Shown here piece after piece: positions 30,517 through 39,561 of a stretch of 64,000 nucleotides of DNA. The notes under the pieces are model-generated. The model did no database searches. It saw nothing but the letters and a program-made list of their open reading frames with translations, and was not told where the DNA came from. The DNA lies in NCBI RefSeq assembly GCF_042647465.1, contig NZ_JBHRVN010000004.1; one strand, given 5' to 3'. This DNA comes from Wagnerdoeblera intermedia. Lineage in GTDB: Bacteria > Pseudomonadota > Alphaproteobacteria > Rhodobacterales > Rhodobacteraceae. Position 1 is the first letter of the stretch. Each line of letters opens with the position of its first letter. A program made the translations under genes and the position numbers.

Positions 30517-32139
30517 ATGACCCGCCGCCCTGCCCGCCCCCCGGTTGCGCCCCCTTTCCCACCCGCCAGCCGCCGGGACTTCCTGCATCTCAGCGGTCTG
30601 GCCGGCCTGGGCCTGATGCTGGACGCAGGTCAGGCGCAGGCGGCGATGCCTCTGAGCGGCGGGCGGATCCGGGTGCAGATGACGCTGTCGGCGCTGCGCG
30701 ACCCGATGCTCGCCACGCGGTCTCAGATGACGAATTTCACCCGGGGCTGGCTGGAATATCTGCTGGAATATGACACCGACGGGCAGTTTCACCCGAAGCT
30801 TCTTGAGCGCTGGGAGGTCTCGGAAGACACGCGGCGGATCGCGCTCTGGCTGCGTCCGGGCGTGCGCTGGTCGAATGGCGAGGCACTGACCGCGGAAGAT
30901 GTCGCCTTCAACCTGCGGCGCTGGTGTGACAGCCATGTGCCCGGCAATTCCATGGCTGCCCGGCTTGCGGCATTAATCGATCCCGAAACCGGACGCGCGG
31001 CGGAGACTGCGATCCGGGTGCGCGATCCCCTGTCGCTGGAGCTGCATCTGCTGCGACCGGATGCCACGCTTCTGGCGGGGCTGGCGGATTATCCGGCCGC
31101 CATCGTGCATCCGGGGTTCAGCGAAGAGACCATGCTCAGCGCCCCTGTCGGCACCGGGCCCTATCTGCCGGAAAGCTACGAGGCGGGAAAACGCGCGGTG
31201 TTGCGCCGCCAGGATGCCCATTGGTGGGGGCGCGGTCAGGGCGCCTTTCTGGAGACGATTGAATATATCGACACCGGCGCTGCACCGGGGCGGATCGGCG
31301 AGGCCGCTGCCGCAGGTCTGATCGATCTGACCGATGACACGGCCGCAGATCTTGCGCCGCAACTTACTGCGCTGGGGTGGAATCCATCGGTCATGGCCAG
31401 TGCGGCGACACTGACCGCGCGGTTTAACCTGCGCGATCCGGTCTACAGCGACATTCGCGTGCGTGAGGCGCTGACCCTGGTTACCGACAACCGTGTGGTG
31501 CTGGAGCTTGGCCTGGCCGGGCGCGGCGCGGTCGCTGCAAATGATCACGTCTGGCCCGCCCATCCCGATTACGCCCCCCAGCCTCCTTTGCCGGAGCCGG
31601 ACCGCGAGCGCGCCCTGCAGCTTCTGCGCGAAGCGGGGATGGCGGATCACGAGTTTGAGCTGATCTCGCTTGATGATGACTGGCAGGCGCTGAGCGCTGA
31701 TGCCATCGCGGTGCAGTGCCTGGATGCCGGGATCAGGGTCAGACGCAAACGGCTGCCGCTTGAAACCTTTTGGGAAGGATGGCGCGCGCATCCCTGGTCG
31801 GTGACTGAATGGAACATGCGCCCTCTCGGGATCCAGTCGCTCGCGCTCGCCTATCGCAGCAGTTCAGCCTGGAATGAGACCGGCTTTGCAGATCCCAAAT
31901 TTGACCGCCTGCTCGATGACGCGCTGGCGATCCGCGACGATGTGGCCCGCAGGCCGGTCATGGCGGAACTGCAGAAGCGGCTGCGCGAAAGCTTCGTGAT
32001 CATCCAGCCCTTCTGGCGCGATCTGAGCCGTCACAGTGCGCCGCAGATCTTCGGCGCACAGGTTCATCCGATGTTTGAGCACCACCACACGACCTGGTGG
32101 CGCGATCCGCCGCTTGATCCTTCTCAGGGCAAAGACTGA
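30517..32139 (+). CDS. ABC transporter substrate-binding protein, peptide family 5, 540 aa
   Basis: Twin-arginine signal (SRRDFLHLSGLAGLGLML) then LARWxx-type domain: LLERWEVSEDTRRIALWLRPGVRWSNGEALTAEDVAF is the SBP family 5 signature. The C-terminus (FVIIQPFWRDLSRHS) is typical. It would bind oligopeptides, nickel chelates or similar ligands in the periplasm after Tat export. No permease or ATPase genes follow, so it is an orphan; the partner transporter is unknown. Confidence 0.85.
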   Translation: MTRRPARPPVAPPFPPASRRDFLHLSGLAGLGLMLDAGQAQAAMPLSGGRIRVQMTLSALRDPMLATRSQMTNFTRGWLEYLLEYDTDGQFHPKLLERWEVSEDTRRIALWLRPGVRWSNGEALTAEDVAFNLRRWCDSHVPGNSMAARLAALIDPETGRAAETAIRVRDPLSLELHLLRPDATLLAGLADYPAAIVHPGFSEETMLSAPVGTGPYLPESYEAGKRAVLRRQDAHWWGRGQGAFLETIEYIDTGAAPGRIGEAAAAGLIDLTDDTAADLAPQLTALGWNPSVMASAATLTARFNLRDPVYSDIRVREALTLVTDNRVVLELGLAGRGAVAANDHVWPAHPDYAPQPPLPEPDRERALQLLREAGMADHEFELISLDDDWQALSADAIAVQCLDAGIRVRRKRLPLETFWEGWRAHPWSVTEWNMRPLGIQSLALAYRSSSAWNETGFADPKFDRLLDDALAIRDDVARRPVMAELQKRLRESFVIIQPFWRDLSRHSAPQIFGAQVHPMFEHHHTTWWRDPPLDPSQGKD

Positions 32140-32161
32140 TCCCTGCCCTAAGGGGACCGGC

Positions 32162-34063
32162 TCAGGCCCCGGGCCGGTTCAGGTCATAAGCGATGGTGTA
32201 ATCCCCAAGGACGCGGCGGACGGCCCCGTCGCTGGTGGCGGGATCGGCCTCAACCTGGGCGACCAGGCCGCGCTTTCTATCCTCGATCACCGAGGTGACG
32301 CGGGCCGTGAGACCCGCAGCCGCGAGGGCCGCATCGTAAACGCGGGTGATCGCAAGGCGGCGCAGATCCGGTTTGAAAATCTTGCCCACGGCGGTCTTCG
32401 GCAGATCCGGCAGGATCCCGATGAACTTCGGGACCGCCGCCCGCTCGGTAATGGCTGAGGCCGCAAAAGCCGCAAGATCTTCGACCGTGGTCTCAGCCCC
32501 GGCGACAAGCTCAACATAAACGCAGGGCAATTCGCCCGCATGCGGGTCCGGCTGACCGATGGCCCCGGCAAAGGCCACGCTTTCATGCTTCAAAAGCGCA
32601 TCTTCGATGACCGCGGGGTCGATGTTATGGCCACCGCGGATGATCAGATCCTTGGCCCGCCCGGTGATCCAGAGATAGCCATCCTCATCCATCCGCCCCA
32701 GATCGCCCGTGCGCAGAAAGCGGCCTTCGGCAAAGAGATCGCGGTTCTTGTCGATCTCCGTATAGGTCGAGCCTTCAAAGACGCCGGGGTTTGAGACGCA
32801 GATCTCGCCCACCTCATCACGCTCGCATTCGCGAAAACCCTCAGGGGTTTTCTGCAGGATTTTCACTTCCGTATAGGGGAAAGCTATGCCGACAGAGCCG
32901 ACCTTCTTTGCCCCCTCAATCGGATTGACCGAGACCAGACAGGTGCATTCGGTCAGCCCGTACCCTTCGGCAATCTCGACCCCGGTTGCGGCCTTGAAGC
33001 GGTTGTAAAGCTCCACCGGCAGGGGGGCCGAACCCGAGATTGCCATCCGCAGGGTCGAGACATCCGCATCCACCGGGCGCTGCATCAGCGCTGCAATCGC
33101 GGTGGGGACGGTGATCATGAAGGTCACCTTATAGCGCTCAACAAGCTTCCAGAAATTGTCGAAGACGCCTTCCCCGCGATAGCCCGCAGGGGTCGGGAAA
33201 ATCACATGTGCCCCCGAGGCTATGGCACTCATCAAAATCGGATAGGCGGCAAAGACGTGAAAGAGCGGCAGCGGGCACATCAGAACGTCTTTCGGCGTGA
33301 AAAGCAGATGTCCGCCCAGCCAGCCGTTGTAGATCATGCCGGAGTATTTGTGCTGCGCGACTTTGGGCATGCCGGTGGTGCCGCCGGTATGGAAATAAGC
33401 CGCCACACGGTCGCCCGCGCTGTCTGCAAAGGTCAGATGACCGGCAGGCTGCGCGGAGCAGGCGGCGCGAAAATCCAGCACCTTGGCGCGATGCGCCACC
33501 GGGTTCTTCGGCCGGATCAGCGGCACGATCACGTTCTTCGGAAAGCCCAGATAGCCGTTGAGGTCAACCTCAAGCACTGTCTGCACGCCGGGGGCGAGCG
33601 CGATGGCTTTAGCCACTTTCTGCGGCACATCGGTCTTCGGAAAAGCCTTGAGGGTGACGACAACCTTCGCCCCGCTTTCGCGCAGGATCGCGGCAATCTG
33701 CTCAGGCTCAAGCAGGGGGTTGATCGGGTTCACGATCCCCGCAACGGAACCTGCGATCAGCGTCACGGCGGTCTCAAGGCTGTTGGGCAGCACATAGGCC
33801 ACCACATCCTTTTCCCCCACACCAAGGCTGCGGAACAGATTGGCGGCCCGCGTCACCCACCCCAGCATCTCACCCCAGGTCACCGTCTGAGAGCGATCCG
33901 CAGCACTTGCGGCCGTCAGCTGAAAGGTCAGAGCCGGACTGTCGGGAACACGCCGCGCAATATCGGAAAGGAAGCCATAGATTGTCGCGGGCACGTCGCG
34001 CGCGCTCCATGGCATCTCAGCTTCAATCGCGTCACGGTCCGCAAGCGTGGCCAGTCCTGCCAT
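32162..34063 (-). CDS. acyl-CoA synthetase (AMP-forming), 633 aa
   Basis: ANL-superfamily adenylate-forming enzyme. P-loop-like YFHTGGTTGMPKVAQHKYSG, the EGYGLTECTCLVSVNP motif, YLWITGRAKDLIIRGGHNIDP and the C-terminal Lys (LPKTAVGKIFK) are complete. Such proteins activate fatty or other carboxylic acids with CoA; the exact acid cannot be read from the sequence. Start at MAGLATLADRDA. Convergent with the binding-protein gene. Confidence 0.88.
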   Translation of the reverse strand: MAGLATLADRDAIEAEMPWSARDVPATIYGFLSDIARRVPDSPALTFQLTAASAADRSQTVTWGEMLGWVTRAANLFRSLGVGEKDVVAYVLPNSLETAVTLIAGSVAGIVNPINPLLEPEQIAAILRESGAKVVVTLKAFPKTDVPQKVAKAIALAPGVQTVLEVDLNGYLGFPKNVIVPLIRPKNPVAHRAKVLDFRAACSAQPAGHLTFADSAGDRVAAYFHTGGTTGMPKVAQHKYSGMIYNGWLGGHLLFTPKDVLMCPLPLFHVFAAYPILMSAIASGAHVIFPTPAGYRGEGVFDNFWKLVERYKVTFMITVPTAIAALMQRPVDADVSTLRMAISGSAPLPVELYNRFKAATGVEIAEGYGLTECTCLVSVNPIEGAKKVGSVGIAFPYTEVKILQKTPEGFRECERDEVGEICVSNPGVFEGSTYTEIDKNRDLFAEGRFLRTGDLGRMDEDGYLWITGRAKDLIIRGGHNIDPAVIEDALLKHESVAFAGAIGQPDPHAGELPCVYVELVAGAETTVEDLAAFAASAITERAAVPKFIGILPDLPKTAVGKIFKPDLRRLAITRVYDAALAAAGLTARVTSVIEDRKRGLVAQVEADPATSDGAVRRVLGDYTIAYDLNRPGA

Positions 34064-34167
34064 AGTTCCCCCCGATCTCAGTCCCGCGCGGCTCCCCGAC
34101 CGCTCATGGGTGAGCCTGGGCGGAAAGGCGGCATCGCGCAAGACTTGACGCAGCGGGAGCCGGAGAA

Positions 34168-34196
34168 GACCGCGCGGCATTTTGCCCCGCGCGGTC
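34168..34196 (-). terminator. hairpin after the BON-LysM gene
   Basis: GACCGCGCGG (34168-34177) / CCGCGCGGTC (34187-34196), nine-base loop. It lies 8 bases past the minus-strand stop at 34,205; only a short pyrimidine run follows, so it is a weak terminator. Confidence 0.45.
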
Positions 34197-34204
34197 CGTT
34201 GAGT

Positions 34205-34648
34205 TTACTTCTGCGGAATGCGCAGGACCTGGCCGGGATAGATCTTATCCGGATGGCTCAGCATCGGGCGGTTCGCCTCGAAGATTTCGTTGTAGCGGTT
34301 TGCATTGCCGAGGGTCTTTTTTGCAATGGCCGAAAGGGTGTCGCCCTTGACCACGGTGTGAAAGACCGGCTCCTCTGCCAGATCACCGTCCACATCTTCC
34401 GCTTCGACAGAAGCGACGCCTGCCACGTTGCCGACGGCCAGGATCAGCTTTTCTTTCACTTCCTGGCTGACCGCATTGCCCTTCACGATGACTTTGTCGC
34501 CTTCGACGGCAAATTCCACACCGCTGGCGTCGAGGCCGAGGTTTTTGACCTCTTCGTTCAGCTTCTCGACTTTCGGGGCTTCGTCGGCTTCAGCCGCGCC
34601 ACCGAAAAGCGACTTTCCTGCGTCTTTTACGAAAGACCAGAGACCCAT
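34205..34648 (-). CDS. BON-LysM domain protein, Kbp/YgaU type, 147 aa
   Basis: N-terminal MGLWSFVKDAGKSLFGG, a BON domain (about residues 30-85, VEFAVEGDKVIVKGNAVSQEVKEKL) and a C-terminal LysM (FHTVVKGDTLSAIAKKTLGNANRYNEIFEANRPML ending YPGQVLRIP). E. coli Kbp of the same architecture is a cytosolic potassium-binding protein; there is no signal peptide here, which agrees. The ATG at 34,648 is preferred over the GTG two codons upstream. Confidence 0.88.
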   Translation of the reverse strand: MGLWSFVKDAGKSLFGGAAEADEAPKVEKLNEEVKNLGLDASGVEFAVEGDKVIVKGNAVSQEVKEKLILAVGNVAGVASVEAEDVDGDLAEEPVFHTVVKGDTLSAIAKKTLGNANRYNEIFEANRPMLSHPDKIYPGQVLRIPQK

Positions 34649-34763
34649 TGGCACACTCCCTTACAAAACCGGATCATCCCGGAGGATGCGCGGAGTTTTG
34701 CGTCCCCGCCCGCCAAAAGCAACTGCTCCCGGCGGGGGGTATCGCGTCCCTGCGAAAGATCGC

Positions 34764-36524
34764 TCAGGAAAACTGCAGCTTTGCGAGGCGCGCATAAAGC
34801 CCGCCTTCCGCCACCAGTTCATCATGGGTGCCGGTGGCCACGATACGGCCCTGATCCATAACGACGATCCGGTCGGCTTTGCGCACGGTGGCCAGGCGGT
34901 GGGCCACGACCAGAGTGGTCCGGTTTTGCGACAACCGCTCAACCGCGTCCTGAACCAGCCGCTCCGATTCCGCATCCAGCGCCGAAGTGGCCTCATCGAG
35001 CAGCAGCACCGGCGCATCGCGCAGGATCGCCCGCGCGATGGCAATGCGCTGTTTCTGACCGCCCGAGAGCATCATGCCGCGCTCGCCCACTTCGGTGTCA
35101 TAGCCCTTCGGCAGCGCCATGATGAAGTCATGCGCCGCCGCAGAGCGGGCCGCAGCCTCAACCTCTGCCCGGCTGGCATCGGGGCGGCCAAAGAGGATAT
35201 TTTCGGCGATGGTCGTGCCAAAGATCACCGGATCCTGCGGCACCAGCGCCAGGGCGCGGCGATATTCAGCGCGGGTCATGTCACGCAGATCAATCCCGTC
35301 GAGGCGGATCGCGCCCTCCTGCGGGTCATAAAACCGCAGCAACAACTGCAAAATCGTGGTCTTGCCCGCCCCCGAGGGGCCGACCAGCGCCACGGTCTCG
35401 CCGGGCATCACGGTCAGCGACACATCCTCCAGCGCCGCCTGATCGGGGCGCGAGGGATAGCGGAAGCCAACGCCTTCAAAGCGGATTTCGCCTTTCGGAT
35501 CCGCCGGCAGGGCAACCGGGTTTTCAGGATCGCTCACGCTGTCTTCCGAGGACAAAAGCTCGCTCAGCCGCTCAGAAGCGCCTGCCGCGCGCTGCAACTC
35601 GCCCCAGATCTCAGAAAGTGCGCCGACGGAGCCCGCCACCAGAACCGCACAGATGACGAACTGCACCAGTTCACCGGCAGTCATGACGCCGCTGCGCACG
35701 TCATTGGCCCCGATCCACAGAATGCCGACGATGCCTGAGAAGATCAGGAAAATCACGATCATCGTCATGAAAGCCCGCGCCCGGATCCGACGCATGGTGA
35801 CGTCAAATGCCCGCTCGGTCAGCGCGGCAAAGCCCTTGCGGCTCTCGGCTTCATGGCTGAAGGCCTGAACGGTCTGAACGGCCAGCAGCGCCTCAGAGGC
35901 ATTGCCCGACGAACGCGCGATCCAGTCCTGCGCTTCGCGCGACAGGCCGCGCAGACGGCGGCCCAGGAAGATGATCGGCACCACAACCAGCGGCACCAGA
36001 AGAAGAACCAGACCGGTCAGCTTGAGAGAGGTCAGTGCCAGAAGCACCAGCCCGCCGATCAGCGTCAGCACATTGCGCAGCGCCACCGAGACCGAAGAGC
36101 CGATCACGGAAAGGATCAGCGTGGTGTCGGTGGTGAGGCGGCTGATCACCTCTCCCGTCATCATCCGCTCGTAGAAGGAGGGGGAGAGCCCCAGAACCCG
36201 GTCAAAGAGCGCGCGGCGGATGTCTGCCACAACGCGTTCCCCCAGACGGGTGACCAGATAAAACCGCGCCCCGGTCCCAAGCGCGAGCAGACCCGCCAGC
36301 GCCACAGCGATCAGGAAGTAGCGATCCAGAATTTCAGCGCCGTCGCCAAAGGCATCCACGACAAAACGCACCGCAAGCGGCAGCGCCAGCGAAACGGAGG
36401 CGGTGACCACCAGCGCAAGCCCTGCCCCCAGAGCGGTCAGGCGGTAGGGTGCAAGATAGGGTCCGAGCACCCGCAGCGCCCCGACACGTTTCGAGCGGGC
36501 CCGTTCGGTCACTGGTTCTGTCAT
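34764..36524 (-). CDS. ABC exporter, MsbA-like half-transporter, 586 aa
   Basis: Start MTEPVTERARSKRVGAL. Six membrane helices in residues 25-310, then a nucleotide-binding domain: Walker A VGPSGAGKTTILQLL, signature LSGGQKQRIAIARAIL, Walker B VLLLDEATSALD and switch His in VAHRLATV. Homodimeric exporters of this type move lipids, lipid A or drugs; the substrate is not shown. The preceding 38 codons of open frame are not used because they lack a good start. Confidence 0.9.
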   Translation of the reverse strand: MTEPVTERARSKRVGALRVLGPYLAPYRLTALGAGLALVVTASVSLALPLAVRFVVDAFGDGAEILDRYFLIAVALAGLLALGTGARFYLVTRLGERVVADIRRALFDRVLGLSPSFYERMMTGEVISRLTTDTTLILSVIGSSVSVALRNVLTLIGGLVLLALTSLKLTGLVLLLVPLVVVPIIFLGRRLRGLSREAQDWIARSSGNASEALLAVQTVQAFSHEAESRKGFAALTERAFDVTMRRIRARAFMTMIVIFLIFSGIVGILWIGANDVRSGVMTAGELVQFVICAVLVAGSVGALSEIWGELQRAAGASERLSELLSSEDSVSDPENPVALPADPKGEIRFEGVGFRYPSRPDQAALEDVSLTVMPGETVALVGPSGAGKTTILQLLLRFYDPQEGAIRLDGIDLRDMTRAEYRRALALVPQDPVIFGTTIAENILFGRPDASRAEVEAAARSAAAHDFIMALPKGYDTEVGERGMMLSGGQKQRIAIARAILRDAPVLLLDEATSALDAESERLVQDAVERLSQNRTTLVVAHRLATVRKADRIVVMDQGRIVATGTHDELVAEGGLYARLAKLQFS

Positions 36525-36844
36525 CTCTGGATCAGCCTTCGCGTCATTATCCGTGCTTCCGTTTAGGCATCTCACGCGGCCCGGACAAGGTCTGCGGCGC
36601 TCCGCATCGTCGCACCGGTGATCCGGCAGCGCTGCCACAGCGTATCACCAGGCTGAAATCACGCGCCGAACGTCGCGTCACCCACGTTCTGCACAAGTTT
36701 TACGCAATAATGATGCGCAAAGCGGCCATGCGGCAAAATTTATATGCGATGGGCAAAGCGTCATCTTCACATTGCTCAAAAAAGGGATTAGCGCCCCTCA
36801 GGTCCGCCTAAGCAACAGGCGAAAGTGACTCAAGGAGCCCCGGA
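36525..36844. promoter_or_regulatory. 320-base divergent intergenic region, ABC exporter / gdhA
   Basis: No gene seen. AAGGAG lies about seven bases before the gdhA ATG. Three variants of a GCGCAAAGCG / GCGGCAAAAT / GGGCAAAGCG word are spaced between 36,714 and 36,760 upstream of gdhA, close to an A/T-rich TATATG box; this may be a regulator array, but it is weak. Confidence 0.4.
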
Positions 36845-38206
36845 ATGCCGCAACTCGACGAGAAACTCGAACTCATCCTCGCGGATGTCATCCGACGTAA
36901 CGCGGGCGAGCCGGAGTTCCACCAGGCCGTCCGCGAAGTGCTCGAAAGCCTTGGCCGCGTGGTCGCAAAACGCCCGGATTTCTTCGATGATGCCCTCATC
37001 GAGCGCATCTGCGAGCCCGAGCGTCAGATCATCTTCCGCGTTCCGTGGATCGATGATGCGGGCAATGTGCAGATCAACCGCGCCTTCCGCGTGCAGTTCA
37101 ACTCGGCACTTGGCCCCTATAAAGGCGGCATCCGCTTCCACCCTTCGGTCAACGTCGGGATCATCAAGTTCCTCGGCTTTGAGCAGACCTTCAAAAACGC
37201 ACTGACCGGCATGCCGATCGGCGGCGGCAAAGGCGGCTCGGACTTTGACCCCAAGGGCAAGTCGGACCGCGAAATCATGCGCTTCTGCCAGAGCTTCATG
37301 ACCGAGCTGCACCGCCACATCGGTGAATACACCGACGTTCCGGCAGGCGACATCGGCGTGGGCGGTCGCGAGATCGGCTATATGTTCGGCCAGTATAAGC
37401 GCCTGAACAACCGCTTTGAGGCAGGCGTGCTGACCGGCAAGGCGCTGTTCTACGGTGGCTCGCGCGCCCGCACGGAAGCAACCGGCTACGGCAACACCTA
37501 TTTCGTGCAGTCGATGCTGGGCACCAAAGGCACCTCCTTCGACGGCAAGAAAGTGGTCGTGTCCGGCTCGGGCAACGTTGCGATCTTCACGGTTGAGAAG
37601 GTTCACTCCTTCGGCGGCAAAGTCATCGCGATGTCCGACAGCTCGGGCTATATCGTCGATGAAAACGGCATCGATCTTGAGCTGATCAAAGAGCTCAAAC
37701 TCGTCCGCCGCGCCCGCATTTCGGACTACCTGCGCATCAAAGGCGAAGGCAAAGGCGTTTACTTTGTCAAAGCCGGTGACGGCTCGATCTGGGATGTCGC
37801 CTGCGACGTCGCCATGCCTTCGGCCACGCAGAACGAACTGACCGGCCGTGATGCGAAAGCTCTGGTGAAAAACGGCGTGATCGCTGTGGGTGAAGGCGCA
37901 AACATGCCCTCGACCCCGGATGCGGTCCGCGTCTTCCAGGAAGCCGGTGTCATGTTTGCACCGGGCAAAGCTGCCAACGCAGGCGGCGTGGCCACCTCGG
38001 CGCTGGAGATGCAGCAGAACGCCTCGCGCGACAGCTGGACCTTTGAACAGACCGAAGGCCGCCTGGCGACGATCATGAAAAACATCCACGACACCTGCTA
38101 TGCGACCGCCGATGAATACGGCGTGCCGGGCGACTATGTGTCGGGCGCCAATATCGCAGGCTTCGTCAAAGTGGCCGAAGCGATGCGCGCTCTGGGCGTG
38201 ATCTGA
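36845..38206 (+). CDS. gdhA: NADP-specific glutamate dehydrogenase, 453 aa
   Basis: Reductive amination of 2-oxoglutarate with ammonium. GPYKGGIRFHPSVNVGIIKF, KNALTGMPIGGGKGGSDFDPKGK (substrate Lys), and the Rossmann segment VVVSGSGNVAIFTVEKV are characteristic of the 450-residue hexameric form. Ends MRALGVI as usual. A strong terminator follows. Confidence 0.96.
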   Translation: MPQLDEKLELILADVIRRNAGEPEFHQAVREVLESLGRVVAKRPDFFDDALIERICEPERQIIFRVPWIDDAGNVQINRAFRVQFNSALGPYKGGIRFHPSVNVGIIKFLGFEQTFKNALTGMPIGGGKGGSDFDPKGKSDREIMRFCQSFMTELHRHIGEYTDVPAGDIGVGGREIGYMFGQYKRLNNRFEAGVLTGKALFYGGSRARTEATGYGNTYFVQSMLGTKGTSFDGKKVVVSGSGNVAIFTVEKVHSFGGKVIAMSDSSGYIVDENGIDLELIKELKLVRRARISDYLRIKGEGKGVYFVKAGDGSIWDVACDVAMPSATQNELTGRDAKALVKNGVIAVGEGANMPSTPDAVRVFQEAGVMFAPGKAANAGGVATSALEMQQNASRDSWTFEQTEGRLATIMKNIHDTCYATADEYGVPGDYVSGANIAGFVKVAEAMRALGVI

Positions 38207-38232
38207 TCACCGACCCTTTTAAAAATAACAAA

Positions 38233-38259
38233 GCCGCGGGGGATCTTCCCGCGGCTTTT
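38233..38259. terminator. bidirectional terminator gdhA / DUF982 gene
   Basis: GCCGCGGG (38233-38240) / CCCGCGGC (38248-38255), seven-base loop, TTTT on the plus side and an A-rich left flank for the minus strand. Confidence 0.85.
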
Positions 38260-38260
38260 C

Positions 38261-38503
38261 TTATGCCGGATGATAACCGGCGGTCTGTGCCGCAGAGACA
38301 AAAGCCTCCCGCGCGGCGGCAACGGGTGCAAGGCACTCCATCGCCTGATCGATGCGCCGTAAAGCCGTCATCCGGCTTTCATCTGCGACCGGCCATTTGC
38401 GTTCAAGCAGCCAGCGCGCGCTTTCGATCGTGGTTACGGATATAGTGTCACCCTCGGTGGTGACGGTGAATCGCAGGGGTGCTCCCCAATGTACTTCCAT
38501 CAT
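38261..38503 (-). CDS. DUF982 domain protein, 80 aa
   Basis: Pattern VTVTTEGDTISVTTIESARWLLERKWPV followed by RRIDQAMECLAPVAAAREAFVSAAQTAG fits DUF982, small proteins of Rhizobiales/Rhodobacterales whose role is unknown. Two tandem start codons (38,503 and 38,500). Convergent with gdhA. Confidence 0.75.
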   Translation of the reverse strand: MMEVHWGAPLRFTVTTEGDTISVTTIESARWLLERKWPVADESRMTALRRIDQAMECLAPVAAAREAFVSAAQTAGYHPA

Positions 38504-38562
38504 CTCTGACAGATGGGGATGTGCCCTGCCGCTTTCAAGAGGCCGCTTCGCGCATGCGAAAG

Positions 38563-38584
38563 CCCTGCGGAATGCCGCAGGGCC
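38563..38584 (-). terminator. terminator after the 60-aa gene
   Basis: GCCCTGCGG (38563-38571) / CCGCAGGGC (38576-38584), four-base loop; followed on the minus strand by TTTC. Confidence 0.65.
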
Positions 38585-38605
38585 GTCAGGATCAGAGCGT
38601 CAGTT

Positions 38606-38788
38606 TCAGCCGAAGTAGGCGAACATCTGATCGAGCGCTTCGGTCTGCGCGGGGGCGCGGCTGGCCTCACGACGCGGTTTTTGCAGTTTCGGCGCCTGCC
38701 AGTAAGCCATCGAGTCATGGGCTGCCTCCACTGCTGCCGCGCTCGCAGCGGTCAGTCCGGTGAGAGGATGGGTCAGCGAGAGGGTCAT
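38606..38788 (-). CDS. small hypothetical protein, 60 aa
   Basis: MTLSLTHPLTGLTAASAAAVEAAHD at the start, then a basic middle (KLQKPRREASRAP) and an aromatic end (ALDQMFAYFG). GGAG precedes the start. It has its own terminator and a striking tandem operator-like repeat upstream, so it looks like a single regulated gene. The family is unknown to me. Confidence 0.6.
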   Translation of the reverse strand: MTLSLTHPLTGLTAASAAAVEAAHDSMAYWQAPKLQKPRREASRAPAQTEALDQMFAYFG

Positions 38789-38826
38789 AGCGGGCTCCGT
38801 TAGCGTCTTTGGACGTCTGTGTCTGT

Positions 38827-38857
38827 GCTGCACTGCATATAGTCGCTGCACTGCAGC
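38827..38857 (-). promoter_or_regulatory. tandem operator-like repeat upstream of the 60-aa gene
   Basis: GCTGCACTGCA at 38827-38837 and again at 38845-38855, 18 bases apart; the second is part of the perfect palindrome GCTGCACTGCAGC (38845-38857). Confidence 0.5.
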
Positions 38858-38922
38858 ATTGCGAGAGCTGTCCTTGCAGGGGAGCTATGCACCAGACGCA
38901 GGCATCGCCCCCCCCCCGCGCT

Positions 38923-39417
38923 TCAACCCAAGAAGGCCGGATGGTAGGCCACCTCTCCCGAAGGCACGCTGTCCCCAAAGCTCAGCGCCTGAAAATACTC
39001 AGGCGGCGGGCCGGTGAAGGTGAGGCCCTCATGAGATGCAAAGCCAAAGCGCCCATAGTATCCCGGATCGCCCAGGACCACGACCCCCGCCGCCCCGCGA
39101 CTGCGCAGCAGCGAAAGCCCCTCGCGCAGGAGCGCCGATCCCACGCCCTGCCCCTGCATATCCGGCCGCACGGAAAGCGGTGCCAGACCATACCAGCCAC
39201 CAGGCTCAGCCGTGATGGTGACCGGCGAAAACGCGATATGCCCAAGGATCTCTGCCCCGTCATGCGCCACCAGAGAGAGGCTCAGGCCGCCCGCTTCACG
39301 CAGACGCTGAACGATCGCGGCCTCCGTGCCGTCGCTATGCGGCGCGGTCTCAAAAGCCGCAGTAATCAGCGCGGAAATCTGATCACTTTCTCTGCGGTTC
39401 TCGGGTCTGATTTCCAT
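38923..39417 (-). CDS. GNAT-family N-acetyltransferase (YhbS type), 164 aa
   Basis: MEIRPENRRESDQISALITAAF, the acetyl-CoA motif VRPDMQGQGVGSALLREGL and the GDPGYYGRFGF motif are complete. Members acetylate amines of small molecules or proteins; the substrate is unknown. The gap downstream (38,789-38,922) contains a run of ten C at about 38,908-38,917. Confidence 0.85.
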   Translation of the reverse strand: MEIRPENRRESDQISALITAAFETAPHSDGTEAAIVQRLREAGGLSLSLVAHDGAEILGHIAFSPVTITAEPGGWYGLAPLSVRPDMQGQGVGSALLREGLSLLRSRGAAGVVVLGDPGYYGRFGFASHEGLTFTGPPPEYFQALSFGDSVPSGEVAYHPAFLG

Positions 39418-39500
39418 CGCGCCTTACTCCGGATCAGTATCAACTCAGTCGATATAAGAACGGACCGAGAAAAATCGACAGGATTTGTGGTTGCACCCGC

Positions 39501-39537
39501 AAAGAAAAACCCCGGCCGGGAGATCTCCGGGCCGGGG
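39501..39537 (-). terminator. terminator of the sdh operon
   Basis: CCCCGGCC...GGCCGGGG stem between 39,510 and 39,537, followed on the minus strand by TTTTTCTTT (39509-39501). It lies 25 bases past the sdhB stop. Confidence 0.85.
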
Positions 39538-39561
39538 CTGACGGGCACAGGTTCAGCGCGA

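Noticed and set aside
33206..34861. 551-codon open frame opposite the acyl-CoA synthetase
   Set aside because: Shadow frame crossing several genes and intergenic hairpins.
38908..38917. Run of ten C, possible phase-variable tract
   Set aside because: It lies just past the acetyltransferase stop, in no coding frame or promoter that I can support.
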